From DATKIY01 sp963726755 (GTDB lineage: Bacteria; Actinomycetota; Actinomycetes; JAHEKZ01), in assembly GCA_963726755.1 (NCBI GenBank), contig CAVSDB010000001.1, positions 744,001 to 808,000 on the forward strand: a stretch of DNA of 64,000 nt, read 5' to 3'. Positions 8,100 to 16,022 of the stretch are shown in pieces. Made by a program: the position numbers and the translations under genes. Every line of letters starts with the position of its first letter. Position 1 is the first letter of the stretch. The notes beneath the pieces are model-generated. The model made no database searches and had not been told where the DNA came from. It saw nothing but the letters and a program-made list of their open reading frames with translations.

Positions 8100-8915
8100 C
8101 TAGCGGGCCGCCAGAGCAGCGATCTGACTCGAAGTGATGGCCTTGTTGTAGATCCGGACGTCGTCGAGTCGTCCATCGAAGAAAGCTTCGAGCAAGCCCT
8201 TCGCGGGGGCGTTCTTTGCACCGACGGCGAGCGGTTCAGCGTTGATGCACGTGGTTCCGGTGACAGCCTGGGTAGCCACCTTTGTTCCGTTTACCCAGAT
8301 TGCGACCTGCGAACCGTTGTAGGTGCTGGCAAGGTGGGTCCAGGTGTTCGTGGGAATCGGGTCTGGGGAGTCGAAGTACTGCCAGTTTGGATTCGCACAG
8401 CCACCGTAGAAGCCACCAACTCGAACTCGACCATCGGTTCGTATATTCAGCCAATAGGCGCCTGCCTTCTCCAGCACTTCCCAACGGTCAAGAGTCTTAT
8501 CGTTGGGGATTCCGGTGTAGTACACCCAGGCCGCCAGGGTGTAGCGGTTGACATCCAACGGTGCGGCATCACCGACGTCGACGAACTGATGATTCGCCCC
8601 AACAAGCTGCAATGCCTTGCCGTGTCCTGACAGGCTCGAACTGTATGCAGTGGGCGCAGCCGTATTGACCAAGTGACCGTTGAGACCGTTTGCCGAGCGG
8701 TCGCGTACCAAAGTGCCTGTCTCACTGGTGAAGGTGTAGTTGAGCATCAGCGCCGGGGCAGGCTGGGCGAGAGCAATCGGGCGCAGGTCATGTCCAGCAA
8801 GTTCGACGGACGCCTGTGTGACCGTTGTGGTTCCGATGACACTTAGCGCAACAGCACCGACCAGCAGGCTGCCCGTCGCCACCGATCGTCGGATTCTGTC
8901 CGATTTCATAGTCAT
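8100..8915 (-). CDS. Secreted LamG (concanavalin A-like) domain protein
   Basis: 271 residues. An N-terminal signal peptide (basic RRSVATG, then hydrophobic LLVGAVALSVIG) is followed by one LamG/laminin-G-like beta-sandwich: YTFTSETGTLVRDRSANGLNG, then YTLAAWVYYTG, then NTWTHLASTYNG, then GRLDDVRIYNKAITSSQIAA. This fold binds glycans or proteins outside the cell. The stop codon coincides with the edge of an IS relic, but the domain looks complete. Two other secreted LamG proteins lie in the window. Confidence 0.85.
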   Translation of the reverse strand: MTMKSDRIRRSVATGSLLVGAVALSVIGTTTVTQASVELAGHDLRPIALAQPAPALMLNYTFTSETGTLVRDRSANGLNGHLVNTAAPTAYSSSLSGHGKALQLVGANHQFVDVGDAAPLDVNRYTLAAWVYYTGIPNDKTLDRWEVLEKAGAYWLNIRTDGRVRVGGFYGGCANPNWQYFDSPDPIPTNTWTHLASTYNGSQVAIWVNGTKVATQAVTGTTCINAEPLAVGAKNAPAKGLLEAFFDGRLDDVRIYNKAITSSQIAALAAR

Positions 8916-9044
8916 CCCTGCCCCTCTTCCCGCATGCTATGTGCGCAGCGCGCTCGGGGGAGGGGAATTCTTCTGACTGCCCACACCAAACGGGTCAGAC
9001 TGCCTTCTCGGCTCATCTGGAGATGACTGGCTACGATCCCTGCT

Positions 9045-9482
9045 GTGGCTGAGGTCGAGATTTGTCTGGACGACGAGCGCCTCGTGCAGTTGAGCGACGA
9101 GCCCGGCAAAGTAGATGTGGACGCACTGTGGTCGTTCTTGTCGGTAGAGGCCTACTGGGGTCGTTGGCGCAGTGAGGCTGATGTCACTGCGCAAGTCAGC
9201 GGATCGTGGCGAATCGTCTCAGCACGCGTCGGAGATGAGATGGTCGGATTCGCCCGCGCGGTGTCTGACGGCGTGGCCCTGGCCTATTTGGCCGATGTGT
9301 ACGTCGTGGCAGGTTGGCGCGGACACGGGCTTGGGAAAGCGATCATCCAATTCATGGTCGACGATGGTCCAGGTCGCGACTTCAGGTGGTTGCTGCACAC
9401 CAGTGACGGACAGGGCGTTTACGAGCGATTCGGATTCAAGCCAGCTCCCACGGATGCGATGGAACGGCCTGGACGACTGTAG
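9045..9482 (+). CDS. GNAT-family N-acetyltransferase
   Basis: 145 residues from a GTG start. The acetyl-CoA motif is seen in VYVVAGWRGHGLGKAIIQFM (R-G-x-G-L-G), and the C-terminal YERFGFKPAP is typical of small GNAT enzymes. The acceptor is unknown. It lies 21 bp upstream of the DinB-type gene and probably shares its transcript. Confidence 0.85.
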   Translation: MAEVEICLDDERLVQLSDEPGKVDVDALWSFLSVEAYWGRWRSEADVTAQVSGSWRIVSARVGDEMVGFARAVSDGVALAYLADVYVVAGWRGHGLGKAIIQFMVDDGPGRDFRWLLHTSDGQGVYERFGFKPAPTDAMERPGRL

Positions 9483-9502
9483 AGCCTTTAATAAGGAGAG
9501 AC

Positions 9503-10261
9503 ATGGCAACCTTCAGCGGGTCCGACGACCTGCAGGGAGCGGAGTTCGTCGAAGCGAACCTGCGTGGTGCTCGATTCGTCAGATCTGACTTGTCCGGAGT
9601 CGTCATGCGCGGGGTCGACGTCCAGGGGGCAGACATCGACGCCCCGTGGCTTTTCGATGGCGACAGCTTCTTGCGCGTCAACGGTATCGATGTGGTCCCA
9701 TTCGTCCGGGCCGAACTCAACCGCCGCTTTCCCGGCCGCGCCGATCAGCGCGCGGCAGATCCGGAGGCGCTGCGCGCGGCTTGGGCCAAACTTGAGGTCG
9801 CCTGGGCGGGAACGTTGGAGCGCGTCGCAGCGATGCCAACTGGCACCGTCGACGTATCGGTAGACGGCGAGTGGTCGTTCGCGCAGACGCTGCGACACCT
9901 GATCATGGCAACCGATACTTGGTTGGGCCGGGCGATCCTGGAGATGGATCAACCCTTCCACCCCATCGGACAGCCCCACGTCGAGTACAAATCCGACGGC
10001 AACGACATGGCGGTCTTCAATACGGCCACTCCTTCGTACGCTGAGGTACTCGAGGTCCGCGCGGCTCACGTCGCCATGGTGCGAGATTTCCTGGCAAGGG
10101 TCACAGCGGACGAGTTGGCCGTGACGCGCAAGAACCCGTGGGCACCGCAATATCCGGAGACCACCCTGTCTTGTCTGCACACGATCCTGGAAGAGGAGTG
10201 GGAGCACCACCGCTACGCCGTCCGCGACCTCGACGCGATCGAGGCGAAGTCGGAACACTAG
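9503..10261 (+). CDS. Pentapeptide-repeat / DinB-family fusion protein
   Basis: 252 residues. Residues 8-48 are pentapeptide repeats (LQGAEFVEANLRGARFVRSD and so on, A(D/N)LxG type). The rest is a DinB/YfiT-like four-helix bundle with metal-site histidines at TLRHLIMATDTW and EWEHHRYAVRDL. DinB-type proteins are metal-dependent thiol-transferase-like or hydrolase-like enzymes. SD sequence AAGGAG lies nine bases upstream. The pentapeptide part may mediate binding; the substrate is unknown. Confidence 0.82.
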   Translation: MATFSGSDDLQGAEFVEANLRGARFVRSDLSGVVMRGVDVQGADIDAPWLFDGDSFLRVNGIDVVPFVRAELNRRFPGRADQRAADPEALRAAWAKLEVAWAGTLERVAAMPTGTVDVSVDGEWSFAQTLRHLIMATDTWLGRAILEMDQPFHPIGQPHVEYKSDGNDMAVFNTATPSYAEVLEVRAAHVAMVRDFLARVTADELAVTRKNPWAPQYPETTLSCLHTILEEEWEHHRYAVRDLDAIEAKSEH

Positions 10262-10287
10262 TCTGCAGTCGCACTGAGGAGGTGGTC

Positions 10288-10914
10288 ATGGCTGAGTCCC
10301 GCCTGGAAGCGGTCTACGGAGCAACGAGCCCGGCCGAGTTGTCTTCGGCCTATGACGAGTGGGCAGCGTCGTACGACTCGGACATGGCAGACGTCGGTTA
10401 CCGGCACCCCGTCGTAGCACTCGCGTTACTGACGCGGCATCTCCCAGCCGGATCGGCTCCCATCCTCGACGCGGGGGCGGGAACCGGATTGATGGGCGAG
10501 CTACTGGGCATCGTTGGCTATCCCGTTGTCGATGCGCTTGATGCGTCTCCCGGAATGCTCGACATCGCGCGAGGCAAGAACTCGTACCGCGAACTGCATC
10601 ATGCGTTCCTCGGGGAGCAGCTCGAGTTTGAGGACGGTGCCTACGCCGCGGTCGTCAGTACAGGTGTATTCACCGCTGGTCATGTTGGCGTCGAAGGATT
10701 GCCGGAGTTGTTTCGCGTCGTGCGTCCAGGCGGGCTCATCGTCCTGACCGTAAAGATCACGCTGTGGGAGTCCGGCTTCGAGGAGTACATAGACAAGTGC
10801 GTGGCCGACGGGATCGTCCGCTCGTTGGAAGTGACGCCTCACTACGCGTCAATGCCCAGCGGTGAGACGACCTCGCCGTGCGTTGGCGTTGTGCTCGCTC
10901 GCTCAGAGAAGTAG
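10288..10914 (+). CDS. Class I SAM-dependent methyltransferase
   Basis: 208 residues starting MAESRLEAVYG behind a GAGGAGG site. The SAM-binding motif I is ILDAGAGTGLMGELL, motif II acidic is DALDASPGML, and the PGGLIVLTVK post-motif is present. The N-terminal LSSAYDEWAASYDSDM is typical of Williams-Beuren-like methyltransferases. It is 26 bp downstream of the DinB gene in the same direction. Substrate unknown. Confidence 0.87.
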   Translation: MAESRLEAVYGATSPAELSSAYDEWAASYDSDMADVGYRHPVVALALLTRHLPAGSAPILDAGAGTGLMGELLGIVGYPVVDALDASPGMLDIARGKNSYRELHHAFLGEQLEFEDGAYAAVVSTGVFTAGHVGVEGLPELFRVVRPGGLIVLTVKITLWESGFEEYIDKCVADGIVRSLEVTPHYASMPSGETTSPCVGVVLARSEK

Positions 10915-11054
10915 GTCAGAGATCCGCCGATGGCGGATTCCTTGCGCTTTCGACCTAACATGTACAGAGCACGACGGCGGATGGCCTACCCTCCCTTAAG
11001 GGACGAACCGGACAGGTCGATATCGCCCTAAGCCAGCGGAGGTGAGGGTTCAGC

Positions 11055-13061
11055 ATGCGACGTTGGGGTCTTACTGCGACGTTCGCCGTCGTCAGCCTCC
11101 TGGCCATGGCCGTTGTCGGCACCGTGCTGATCTTGTCGATCGCCAAGCAGGCCAGAGAGTACGCACTTTCTGAGGCCACCAGAACCGCCGAGGCGTACGT
11201 GTCCGCTGGCGTCATGGACGTTGCATCGGTGGACGCGCTGACCGGACGCAAGCCGCTGACCGCCGAAGAACAAGCGCAGATTGATGCTCTTGCGGACATG
11301 CCCGACGACGGACTGCACGCGCTACGACTGTGGACGGTTGACAGCCAACTGGTCTACGGCACCGACTCGAACCGCGGTCGCTTTCCAGACGGCCTGCGGT
11401 TGGATGCCGCACTGAGCGGTACGCCGGCACCCAAGGTAGTCGACGAGATCGGCAGTGATGGCCGCGTTGAATCCCAACTGTTGTCGGTCTACGTTCCGAT
11501 CCGGGCCGCCAGCGGAGATGACCCGGCGGGAGCAGCCGAAGTTGTCCTGGACTACACGGACACCGCCACCGCGATCTCCAACGCGATCCGACTGGTAGCA
11601 ATCCTGGTTGTCGCCGGACTCGGTCTGCTGTGGTTGCTGCTGTTCCGGACCGTCTCGAACGCCAGCCGACGCCTGCGCGATCACGCAACCCAAAACGCGC
11701 GACTTGCGCTCCTGGATCCATTGACCTCGCTACCCAACCGTCGATTGCTATCGGATCGGATTGATCGCGCAGTCACCGCTGCCCATCGGTCCGGACAAGC
11801 TGTGGGACTCCTTCTACTGGATGTAGATGGGTTCAAGGAGGTCAATGACACTCTGGGCCACGACGTTGGCGACCTGCTCCTGACAGAGGTGGCTACCCGA
11901 GTCCGCTCAGTCGCTCGCGAGACAGACACCGTCGCACGTCTCGGCGGCGATGAGTTCGCCATCTTGATGCCGATCGTTGCCGACGTCGACGAAGCAACTG
12001 CCGCCGCGCGTCGGATCTTGGACGTGTTCGGCGAAGCGTTCGTGCTTGCCGATGTGACACTGCACGTCGACGCCAGTTTGGGCGTCGCCCTGCTGCCTGA
12101 CCACGCGGATGACGAGATGACCCTGTTGCGACGCGCGGACGTTGCGATGTATGCCGCCAAACGCGCGAATCTGGGCTTCGTTGTGTACTCAGCAGAAGGC
12201 GATCACCACAGCGCCAAGCGGCTGACCTTGACCGGAGACTTGCGACAGGCCTTGGCTGTTGAGGACCAACTGGCGCTCTACTACCAGCCGAAGATCGACC
12301 TCCGAACCGGCCGAGTCGCAGGTGTCGAGGCACTGCTGCGATGGAACCACCCAGAACACGGCAACGTCAGTCCGGGCGACTTCATCCCGTGGGCTGAGCA
12401 GACCGGAATGATGGCGGACCTTTCGCAGTGGGTGCTGGAGCAAGGCGTCCAGCAACTTGCGACGTGGGAGCGTGAACGCACCGCCGTGCCGTTGGACCTC
12501 GCGCTTAACCTCTCGGCGCGAAATCTGCACGAAGCCCAGTTGACCGAGCGCATTCGAGTCTTGCTCAGTGACGTACGCGTGAGTCCGTCCTGCTTGGAAC
12601 TCGAGATCACCGAAAGCGCGATCCCGGCCGATGCTGGTCGGGCTCAGGACGCGATGGCGCAACTGTCCGAACTTGGCGTTCGGTTGGCCATTGACGACTT
12701 CGGTATCGGTAACACGTCGATTAGTCAGCTGCGCAGCATCCCCCTACGCACGCTCAAGATTGATCGCTCGTTCATCGTTCCGCTGACGTCGGACTCGGGG
12801 AGCATCGTGCTGGCACGAGCGGTTATCGATCTGGCGCACGAATTCGATTTGGTAACCGTGGCCGAAGGCGTCGAGGACGTCAGTGAAGCACTGATTCTGC
12901 GGGAACTTGGCTGCGATCTAGCGCAGGGTTTCTTGTGGTCGCCCGCGGTGCCTGCAGCCGAACTCGAGCAGGTCGTCGAGCGCATCAACGCAAGCGCAGA
13001 TGAGGTGTTCTCGGTTACCAGTGGTTCTGTGAGTAGAGTCCGGAAACCTCAGTCGGAGTAA
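11055..13061 (+). CDS. Membrane-bound GGDEF-EAL diguanylate cyclase/phosphodiesterase
   Basis: 668 residues. One membrane helix lies at about 8-32, an extracytoplasmic sensor region at about 33-175 and a second helix at about 180-200. A GGDEF domain follows with an intact LGGDEFAI site and DPLTSLPNRR start. The EAL domain keeps GVEALLRW, LEITES, AIDDFGIG, KIDRSF and AEGVED, so both making and breaking cyclic di-GMP are possible. AGCGGAGGTGAGG precedes the ATG. It converges on the TasA/SipW/LamG operon with a 47-bp overlap, which makes that surface system a plausible target. Confidence 0.93.
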   Translation: MRRWGLTATFAVVSLLAMAVVGTVLILSIAKQAREYALSEATRTAEAYVSAGVMDVASVDALTGRKPLTAEEQAQIDALADMPDDGLHALRLWTVDSQLVYGTDSNRGRFPDGLRLDAALSGTPAPKVVDEIGSDGRVESQLLSVYVPIRAASGDDPAGAAEVVLDYTDTATAISNAIRLVAILVVAGLGLLWLLLFRTVSNASRRLRDHATQNARLALLDPLTSLPNRRLLSDRIDRAVTAAHRSGQAVGLLLLDVDGFKEVNDTLGHDVGDLLLTEVATRVRSVARETDTVARLGGDEFAILMPIVADVDEATAAARRILDVFGEAFVLADVTLHVDASLGVALLPDHADDEMTLLRRADVAMYAAKRANLGFVVYSAEGDHHSAKRLTLTGDLRQALAVEDQLALYYQPKIDLRTGRVAGVEALLRWNHPEHGNVSPGDFIPWAEQTGMMADLSQWVLEQGVQQLATWERERTAVPLDLALNLSARNLHEAQLTERIRVLLSDVRVSPSCLELEITESAIPADAGRAQDAMAQLSELGVRLAIDDFGIGNTSISQLRSIPLRTLKIDRSFIVPLTSDSGSIVLARAVIDLAHEFDLVTVAEGVEDVSEALILRELGCDLAQGFLWSPAVPAAELEQVVERINASADEVFSVTSGSVSRVRKPQSE

Positions 13062-13957
13062 GTGCCTGCGCTTCCCAGACGGCGACCTCGTCGATGGTTC
13101 CGGCAAGTTGGTCTTGGTTAGGAACTGACGGACCAAGTCCTGTTGTCGCGTCGTAGCCAACGCGCCAGTAGCCCATTCCGTCAGGAGTTGGTGGCACACC
13201 GGGTGGCAGGGGGTCAGCTGGTTCATTGCCGGTGTATGAGGCGCCTGCGGTAACGCTGGGGTCTGTTGCCACTTGCTGTCCATCGACGTAGAGCGACATC
13301 CCGGACCCGTTCAACGTACCCACCAGCAGGTGTGGCGCGTTGTCGTTGATTGGAGCTGGACCCTCGAGGACGGTCCTTGGGGTGATCCCGACGGAGAACG
13401 CTGGCCGGCCGTTCAGCTTGCAGATAGATCACGCGGTCACGATTGATCGACGGTCCCCAACGTGAGGAGCCCATTCCCAACACCCATCCGCCATCGGTGG
13501 TGTTGGTACGGATCCAGGCGCTGATCGTGAACGTGTCTGCGTTTGGTGACGGATTCTGCTGGACGATGAAGTCACTACTGGCTGCGCCGCCTGGAAAGTC
13601 GACACCGAACGTGTCCTCGCACTCGATGAGTCCGGGGGCAGACGCCCCAAAAGTCAGGCCAGCGCCGCGGACAGTTCCGTCGACGTCGTTCGGCGTCGCG
13701 TCTTGTACGGATGTGACCGCGGGCGGGGCGCTCTCACCCATGCGCCAGTAGAAACTCGGGTTCAACGTCTGAACTGCATCGGCATAACCGATGCCCGCGG
13801 TGCAGGCTGAGCGCGTCGTCATGACATTGCCAGCGAGCGTGTCGGTGTGCGTCAGTTCAGCCATCGACGTCAGCGGTCCTTGCGCTCCCAGCGCGGCCCC
13901 AATAAGGGTCGCGGCGCAGAGCAGCGCAGTGCTCCTAGACCGCGGGGACAGTGCCAT
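13015..13957 (-). CDS. Secreted LamG domain protein in SipW/TasA-like operon (frameshifted)
   Basis: About 313 residues. The chosen start MALSPRSRSTALLCAATLIG overlaps the peptidase stop by 23 bp. The leader continues into LTHTDTLAGNVMTT, which resembles the SipW-type cleavage context of the first gene of this operon. The LamG fold follows (FYWRMGES, DTFTISAWIRTNTT, then after a shift SMSLYVDGQQVA and IDEVAVWEAQALTPTEVSGL). One-base shift near 13418: VIYLQ joins LNGRPAFSVGITPRTV. Likely a cell-surface or fibre-associated adhesin. Confidence 0.78.
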
Positions 13958-14576
13958 CTTCGTCTCTTGAGTTGCGACGCCACCGGCTGAAGATGCCGTT
14001 GCTTGGACCTGTTCGGTTCGGGCGCCACGACCAAAGTTCAGCCATAAGCAACAAGATGAACGGCGGTGCGAACAGCACGATCTTGCCGGTAAGAGTCCGC
14101 GACCAAATGAGCCAGGAACCAAGTCTTGGGTAGCCATCGACAACGAGGTACCGCACTTGTTCCACCGGGGTCAGATTTGGGTCTGGCGTTAGGTTTCCGT
14201 CACCCTTGGTCTGCACGTAGTGATCGGTCACCTTTGCTCCGGACGCGTCGAGAACAGGTGTCCCGTCATCCTTCGTGCGAGGGAGCGTCTTCAACGCGAC
14301 GATGCGGTGGGTGACGTACGTACCGCCAAGCGTTTCTCGGAAGGTGATGACCTGACCGACGCGAAGCTGGTCCGGGGTGACCTCTTCAGCGACAACAGCC
14401 GAGCCTGCAGGATAGGTGTCACCCATGCTGCCGCCGGTCAAGACGAACAGCGTCTGGCCCCGCAACTCGAACAGGCTAGGCACGGCATAGGCAACAACGG
14501 CACCGACGACGGAGAGCAAGAGCAGGCCTCTAAATGCCCACCGCCGGATTGTCTTCCCCCTAGTCGGCGACGTCAT
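13935..14576 (-). CDS. SipW-like signal peptidase I (S26B)
   Basis: 213 residues. An N-terminal membrane helix is at about 12-33 and a C-terminal one at about 165-185. Catalytic Ser lies in LTGGSMGDTYPAGS. A His in TYVTHRIV replaces the Lys of ordinary bacterial signal peptidases, as in archaeal/ER-type and SipW enzymes, and QTKGDGNLTPDP supplies the conserved Asp region. It sits 2 bp after a TasA-like substrate gene and overlaps the LamG gene, so it probably serves those two exported proteins. Confidence 0.88.
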   Translation of the reverse strand: MTSPTRGKTIRRWAFRGLLLLSVVGAVVAYAVPSLFELRGQTLFVLTGGSMGDTYPAGSAVVAEEVTPDQLRVGQVITFRETLGGTYVTHRIVALKTLPRTKDDGTPVLDASGAKVTDHYVQTKGDGNLTPDPNLTPVEQVRYLVVDGYPRLGSWLIWSRTLTGKIVLFAPPFILLLMAELWSWRPNRTGPSNGIFSRWRRNSRDEDGTVPAV

Positions 14577-14578
14577 CC

Positions 14579-15214
14579 CTACGGGTTGTTGGCGGTCTGT
14601 TCGGCGTCAAACGTGAGGGTGATTTCACTCGTCGCGTTCTGGTACGCGGTCGGCGTCGACAGTGGCAGAGTCACCCGGACGCACAGATCCTCTGAGGAAC
14701 TTGCGCTCAATGAACGATCGCCTGCCTGCGCGCCCTGATTGTTGTTGCCGAAGAGATTGACCGGATTGTTCAGTGTCGTCGGTCCGCCTTCGAGAGTGCC
14801 ACTCGAGACGTCACTCGCCGCGCAGTTGCCCGGGGTGACTCCGCTATAGACGCGCATCGTCAGTTGGGTGCGCAAGCCCTTTCCATCGGGATCATCTGCC
14901 GATGCCGACATCGAGTAACGCAGCCGGAGCGAGCCGGTGTTGTCGACCTGCACGTTGGCGAAGACGTCGTCGCCGGGAGCCATGTTCCCGGCGGATAGGG
15001 CAGCGGTGTTAGGGGTCGTGCCGAGCCGCACCGTCCCCGTGGTCATGTCGTTGGACCCGAGGGTCTGCGTGTCGGTGAAGAGCGCGGTCGACAGGCCGAT
15101 GCCCACGAACGCCAACGCGGCAAGTGCGGCCGCCGCGGCGATGCGACGGCGTCGGTCGCGCTGCTCTTGATCTTCCGGTCGATCACGCTCAAGTTCGAGC
15201 CAAAATTCATTCAT
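14579..15214 (-). CDS. TasA/camelysin-like SipW-dependent exported protein
   Basis: 211 residues. After a charged N-terminus comes one hydrophobic segment (about 23-45, RRRIAAAAALAALAFVGIGL). It is followed by FTDTQTLGSNDMTTGTVRLG, the typical SipW-dependent leader context (FxDT...N...TGT..L). The mature part is a beta-rich domain with conserved DNTGSLRLRY and NATSEITLTF. Relatives are TasA fibre subunits and CalY of Bacillus. First gene of a three-gene operon; a perfect-armed palindrome lies about 125 bp upstream. Confidence 0.82.
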   Translation of the reverse strand: MNEFWLELERDRPEDQEQRDRRRRIAAAAALAALAFVGIGLSTALFTDTQTLGSNDMTTGTVRLGTTPNTAALSAGNMAPGDDVFANVQVDNTGSLRLRYSMSASADDPDGKGLRTQLTMRVYSGVTPGNCAASDVSSGTLEGGPTTLNNPVNLFGNNNQGAQAGDRSLSASSSEDLCVRVTLPLSTPTAYQNATSEITLTFDAEQTANNP

Positions 15215-15338
15215 GCTTTGCCCATCGGTTATCCGTCAGTTGGGGTTAAGTCGCGGGGATTTCAGACTTGTGGAGGGATGGCGATCGTAAGTCACCCAAA
15301 CCCAGGCTCCTAACCCGCCCAGCACAGAAGGTAACAGA

Positions 15339-15358
15339 TTGTAACTGATCCGTTACAA
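15339..15358. promoter_or_regulatory. 20-bp palindrome upstream of the TasA-like operon
   Basis: TTGTAACTGATCCGTTACAA has seven-base perfect arms and a GATC centre; 18 of 20 positions are symmetric. It lies between the stop of the upstream membrane-protein gene and the TasA-like start, on the promoter side. It lacks a T-run and is AT-rich, so an operator is more likely than a terminator. An extra half-site GTAAC lies 8 bp before it. Confidence 0.6.
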
Positions 15359-15368
15359 CTCTTGAGGG

Positions 15369-15998
15369 CTAGTCGTCAGGCAGAACTTCCCAGCGCCAGA
15401 GCCAGCGAAACTGCCCTTTGACCAGCCACGAGAACGAGAAGGCGAGCATCGCGAGAACTTCGCCCCAGAGCAGAAGATGCCCACCTAGCTGGTCAAGCAG
15501 GAACGAGCCGATGAGGGCTCCCATGATCACAATGGCGCAGCTTCGGTAGATCCAGTCGCGCTTGTCCGCTGCGGACGACGTTGGCCAGGGCGAGCGCCAG
15601 GGGTCCCACCAATGTTCCTGGTCTGGTTTGCGCGGGAACCGGAAGCCAGCGAACACGGCGACGACGGTGAAGAACGAGAAGGCAGCCACTAAGTGCGCCA
15701 CGTTCCACCAGGACCTGTCCAGTCCAGGAGGTGCCGTCGGACAAAGCGCCACGAAGGTCACCAGGGCCGCAGCCGCATTACTCAGCCAGTTGTCGGCCCG
15801 CGAGTCTCGGTAATAGACAAAGAGCACGGCTTGCGCGCACAGACTACCGACGAAGTAAGGCCCCATTCGCGTGAAGTAGAAGCCGCTGATGGAACTGGGC
15901 ATGGCTCCGGGCACGAACCCAACAAAGTGTGAAGTGACCAGGACCACCGGCAATGTGATGCCGATCAGACCTATTCCCTTACGAAGCGTCGTTGTCAC
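15369..15998 (-). CDS. DUF998-like multi-pass membrane protein
   Basis: 209 residues with about six membrane helices (first at 9-30, last at 180-198). The SSISGFYFTRMGPYFVGSLC segment followed by YYRDSRADNWLSNAA and CPTAPP resembles DUF998/Frag1-like integral membrane proteins. Not assigned to a pathway. It is upstream of, and co-directional with, the TasA-like operon, but 150 bp with a palindrome separate them. Confidence 0.65.
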   Translation of the reverse strand: MTTTLRKGIGLIGITLPVVLVTSHFVGFVPGAMPSSISGFYFTRMGPYFVGSLCAQAVLFVYYRDSRADNWLSNAAAALVTFVALCPTAPPGLDRSWWNVAHLVAAFSFFTVVAVFAGFRFPRKPDQEHWWDPWRSPWPTSSAADKRDWIYRSCAIVIMGALIGSFLLDQLGGHLLLWGEVLAMLAFSFSWLVKGQFRWLWRWEVLPDD

Positions 15999-16022
15999 GC
16001 TGTCACGGGGAGGCGCGCAGAG

